Origin: a virus
DNA length: 23,532 nucleotides
Virus record (IMG/VR): IMGVR_UViG_3300030116_003717
Span: 22,178 to 45,709 of that record
Strand: one strand, 5' to 3'
Every line of letters begins with the position of its first letter. Position 1 is the stretch's first letter. Below the pieces are notes generated by a model that was not told the DNA's origin, did no database searches, and was given only the letters and a program-made list of their open reading frames with translations. Positions 21,958-23,532 of this stretch are shown here, in pieces. Both the position numbers and the translations under genes were made by a program.

Positions 21958-23532
21958 CAATTACCACCTTCCAATTCTTTTACTCTTGCGCTTAATTCTT
22001 GAACCGCCTTAACAAGATAACCTACTATCCCTGCCGTCTTAATTGTTTTCTCTCCTTCTATCCCATTAACCAAGTCAGGCAATACTTCCTCGACTTCTTG
22101 TGCTATAAAACCTGCGCTTGGTTGGTTATTTACCTGCACATCCCAATTAAAAGTGACAGGATTGAGTTGTTCAATCATACCTAAACCATTTGGGATAGTT
22201 TTAATATTAGATTTTAATGCTCTATCTGATGTGTCATTGAAATTACCATCAATTTCTAAATTATCTTTTATTGTCATAGCCGTGTCCACATCTTGGTTTG
22301 AAGAAGCAGAACCATATACCTTAAACACCATTTTGTGTTTCCTACTCCAAGATGTTTGAGAAACAACGTGTATAGAAGAAAACTTTCTTCCTTCTTCTGA
22401 ATTGCCCCAACCACTTAGTTTAAATTTTATACCTACACCGGCATAATTACTACTTGCATTACGCCCATTGACTACTTGAAGGGGATATGTCACTCCTTCG
22501 CCTGTGGATTGCGCTCCTACTGCAAAACACCTACCAAAATCTTGTTGATTCATCTGCGCTCCGCCATCGTGCAAAACATATAGTGAGGCTTGGTCTGCAT
22601 CGGTGTCGTCTTCACGAATACGAATCATATCATTATCCATATTTGCATCGTCTTTATTTCTAGTGAGATACAACCCTATACCGCTTGTCGATGTGACAGT
22701 CCACGTTGGGTTGCTTGCCAAGTTAGCATCGGCATCTATGCTACCACCGCCACCACCGCTTTCATCGGCCCATTCTAAGGTTGTTCCACTTGAAGGCCAT
22801 TTAAGAACTTGGCCCGAAGTCCCTGCTGAACCGGGAATAATGTAAGCATCGTTTATCTCAAGACCCGTTGCATCTGAGTATAATTTGAGCCTTTCAACCG
22901 GCGCACCACTTGATTGAGTGCTGAAGCCGGAATAATAGGTCAAGTTATTCTCATTGACGATTCTCCAATCACAGTAATTGTCACCACTTCCCCAAGTATC
23001 ATGCGCCCCTCTCATCATCTCTATTCTTGGTGCAGGGCTACTGTCCGTATCTGCATGGACTTTTATAGTGGGGTTTGCCGTTGCTTGTTGTAGGTTGATG
23101 TCGCCGCCGAAGTTAACACCAGCAGAAAAAGTTGCTACTCCGTTGTTGTAAATAGTCAATCTATCACTCCCATTAGTTGTAAAGGTCATGGTGTTATTGT
23201 TGTGGTCGTAGTCAATCTTTCCGACATCTGCATCATCTGTATCCCCAAATTCTATTAGTGAATTACCCGTATTACCTGCTAAAAGACGCATAGCGACATT
23301 ATCACCCGCACTTCCTGAGTTATTTACTTCTAATTTTTGGCCGGGACTTTCTGTTCCTATTCCGACATTTCCACTACCGTTTGCGGTAATTAAGTGGTCT
23401 GCGTTCCATAGACCCATAGTGAGTATGTTGTCTGCTGACCCATCGGAAGCACTCTTCTTCTTGAACCCGAACCAAGCGGCATCATTGTTAGAGTCGTCTT
23501 GACCTATGACTATAAGATGGGTGTCACCTGAA
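21957..23532 (-). CDS. Tail fibre/spike with C-terminal peptidase S74 chaperone domain (5' end outside the window)
   Basis: A virion surface fibre that probably binds the host. The frame is open to the edge of the window, so the true start is beyond 23532; ATG 23417 is only an internal methionine (38 further residues are read before it). In residues numbered from that methionine, GNVGIGTESPGQKLEV (about 17-32) is the repeat typical of trimeric fibre shafts. Beta-rich segments with VATFSAGVNFGGDINLQ follow, then a glycine linker (SGGGGGS), another beta domain, and the last 90 residues form the S74 intramolecular chaperone: S397-D-R-A-L-K402 with the Ser-Lys catalytic pair, NPVTFNWD, AGFIAQEVEEVLPDLV, and a terminal helix YLVKAVQELSARVKELE. 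Known S74 domains trimerise the fibre and then cut themselves off just before the serine. Confidence 0.9.
   Translation of the reverse strand, partial: SGDTHLIVIGQDDSNNDAAWFGFKKKSASDGSADNILTMGLWNADHLITANGSGNVGIGTESPGQKLEVNNSGSAGDNVAMRLLAGNTGNSLIEFGDTDDADVGKIDYDHNNNTMTFTTNGSDRLTIYNNGVATFSAGVNFGGDINLQQATANPTIKVHADTDSSPAPRIEMMRGAHDTWGSGDNYCDWRIVNENNLTYYSGFSTQSSGAPVERLKLYSDATGLEINDAYIIPGSAGTSGQVLKWPSSGTTLEWADESGGGGGSIDADANLASNPTWTVTSTSGIGLYLTRNKDDANMDNDMIRIREDDTDADQASLYVLHDGGAQMNQQDFGRCFAVGAQSTGEGVTYPLQVVNGRNASSNYAGVGIKFKLSGWGNSEEGRKFSSIHVVSQTSWSRKHKMVFKVYGSASSNQDVDTAMTIKDNLEIDGNFNDTSDRALKSNIKTIPNGLGMIEQLNPVTFNWDVQVNNQPSAGFIAQEVEEVLPDLVNGIEGEKTIKTAGIVGYLVKAVQELSARVKELEGGN

Noticed and set aside
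1-23532. CRISPR array, tRNA, rRNA, integrase, insertion sequence or attachment site
   Set aside because: No regularly spaced direct repeats, no cloverleaf with CCA-side features, and no recombinase or transposase motif was found by reading both strands.

Overview
The window looks like part of the genome of a tailed double-stranded DNA virus (Caudoviricetes type) that infects an archaeon. The archaeal signs are a eukaryotic/archaeal-type primase, an XPF/ERCC4-type nuclease with helix-hairpin-helix repeats, a Cas4/RecB-like nuclease with a cysteine cluster, several small zinc-ribbon proteins, and TATA-box promoters placed about 28 nt before ATG codons, as expected for leaderless archaeal transcripts. 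The viral signs are a tape-measure protein, a tail tube protein, tail assembly chaperones, a giant tail-hub protein and a fibre ending in a peptidase S74 chaperone. The combination is most like the marine euryarchaeal 'magroviruses' (proposed hosts: Marine Group II / Poseidoniales), but that assignment is inferred from gene content only. No tRNA, rRNA, CRISPR array, integrase or insertion sequence was seen.

Left arm (1-3905, plus strand): replication and repair genes packed with short overlaps. In order: the end of an unidentified gene; a coiled-coil zinc-ribbon protein behind a TATA box; an unknown 102-aa protein; a Cas4-like nuclease; a 51-aa zinc ribbon; a 53-aa membrane protein; a primase that joins a PriS-like catalytic domain to a PriL-like cysteine domain; a 46-aa zinc ribbon; and, behind its own promoter, an XPF-family nuclease.

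Right arm (3899-23532, minus strand, read from right to left): virion genes in nearly classical siphovirus order. The S74 fibre (5' end outside the window) and a zinc-ribbon protein come first. A promoter then starts a run of small proteins, including a membrane-anchored SAP-domain protein and a coiled-coil/membrane protein. After these come a head-tail adaptor with a large beta-repeat insertion, an HK97 gp10-like neck protein, a tail terminator with an N-terminal lectin-like domain, the tail tube (with its own likely promoter), three small proteins, the two tail assembly chaperone frames, the 1076-aa tape measure and a 2511-aa tail hub/fibre. Terminase, portal, protease and capsid genes are not present and probably lie to the right. 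No contractile sheath was seen, so a long non-contractile tail is inferred.

The two arms converge at 3899-3905, where the stop codons overlap inside a perfect 8-bp inverted repeat that could act as a two-way terminator. The strongest single observation is a complete-looking programmed -1 ribosomal frameshift signal at the chaperone junction (slippery A AAT TTT / T TTT TTG, short spacer, perfect 7-bp stem-loop). It would fuse the two chaperone frames into a 210-aa protein, as in lambda G/GT. Several virion genes also carry extra beta-rich or lectin-like domains, suggesting a heavily decorated particle.
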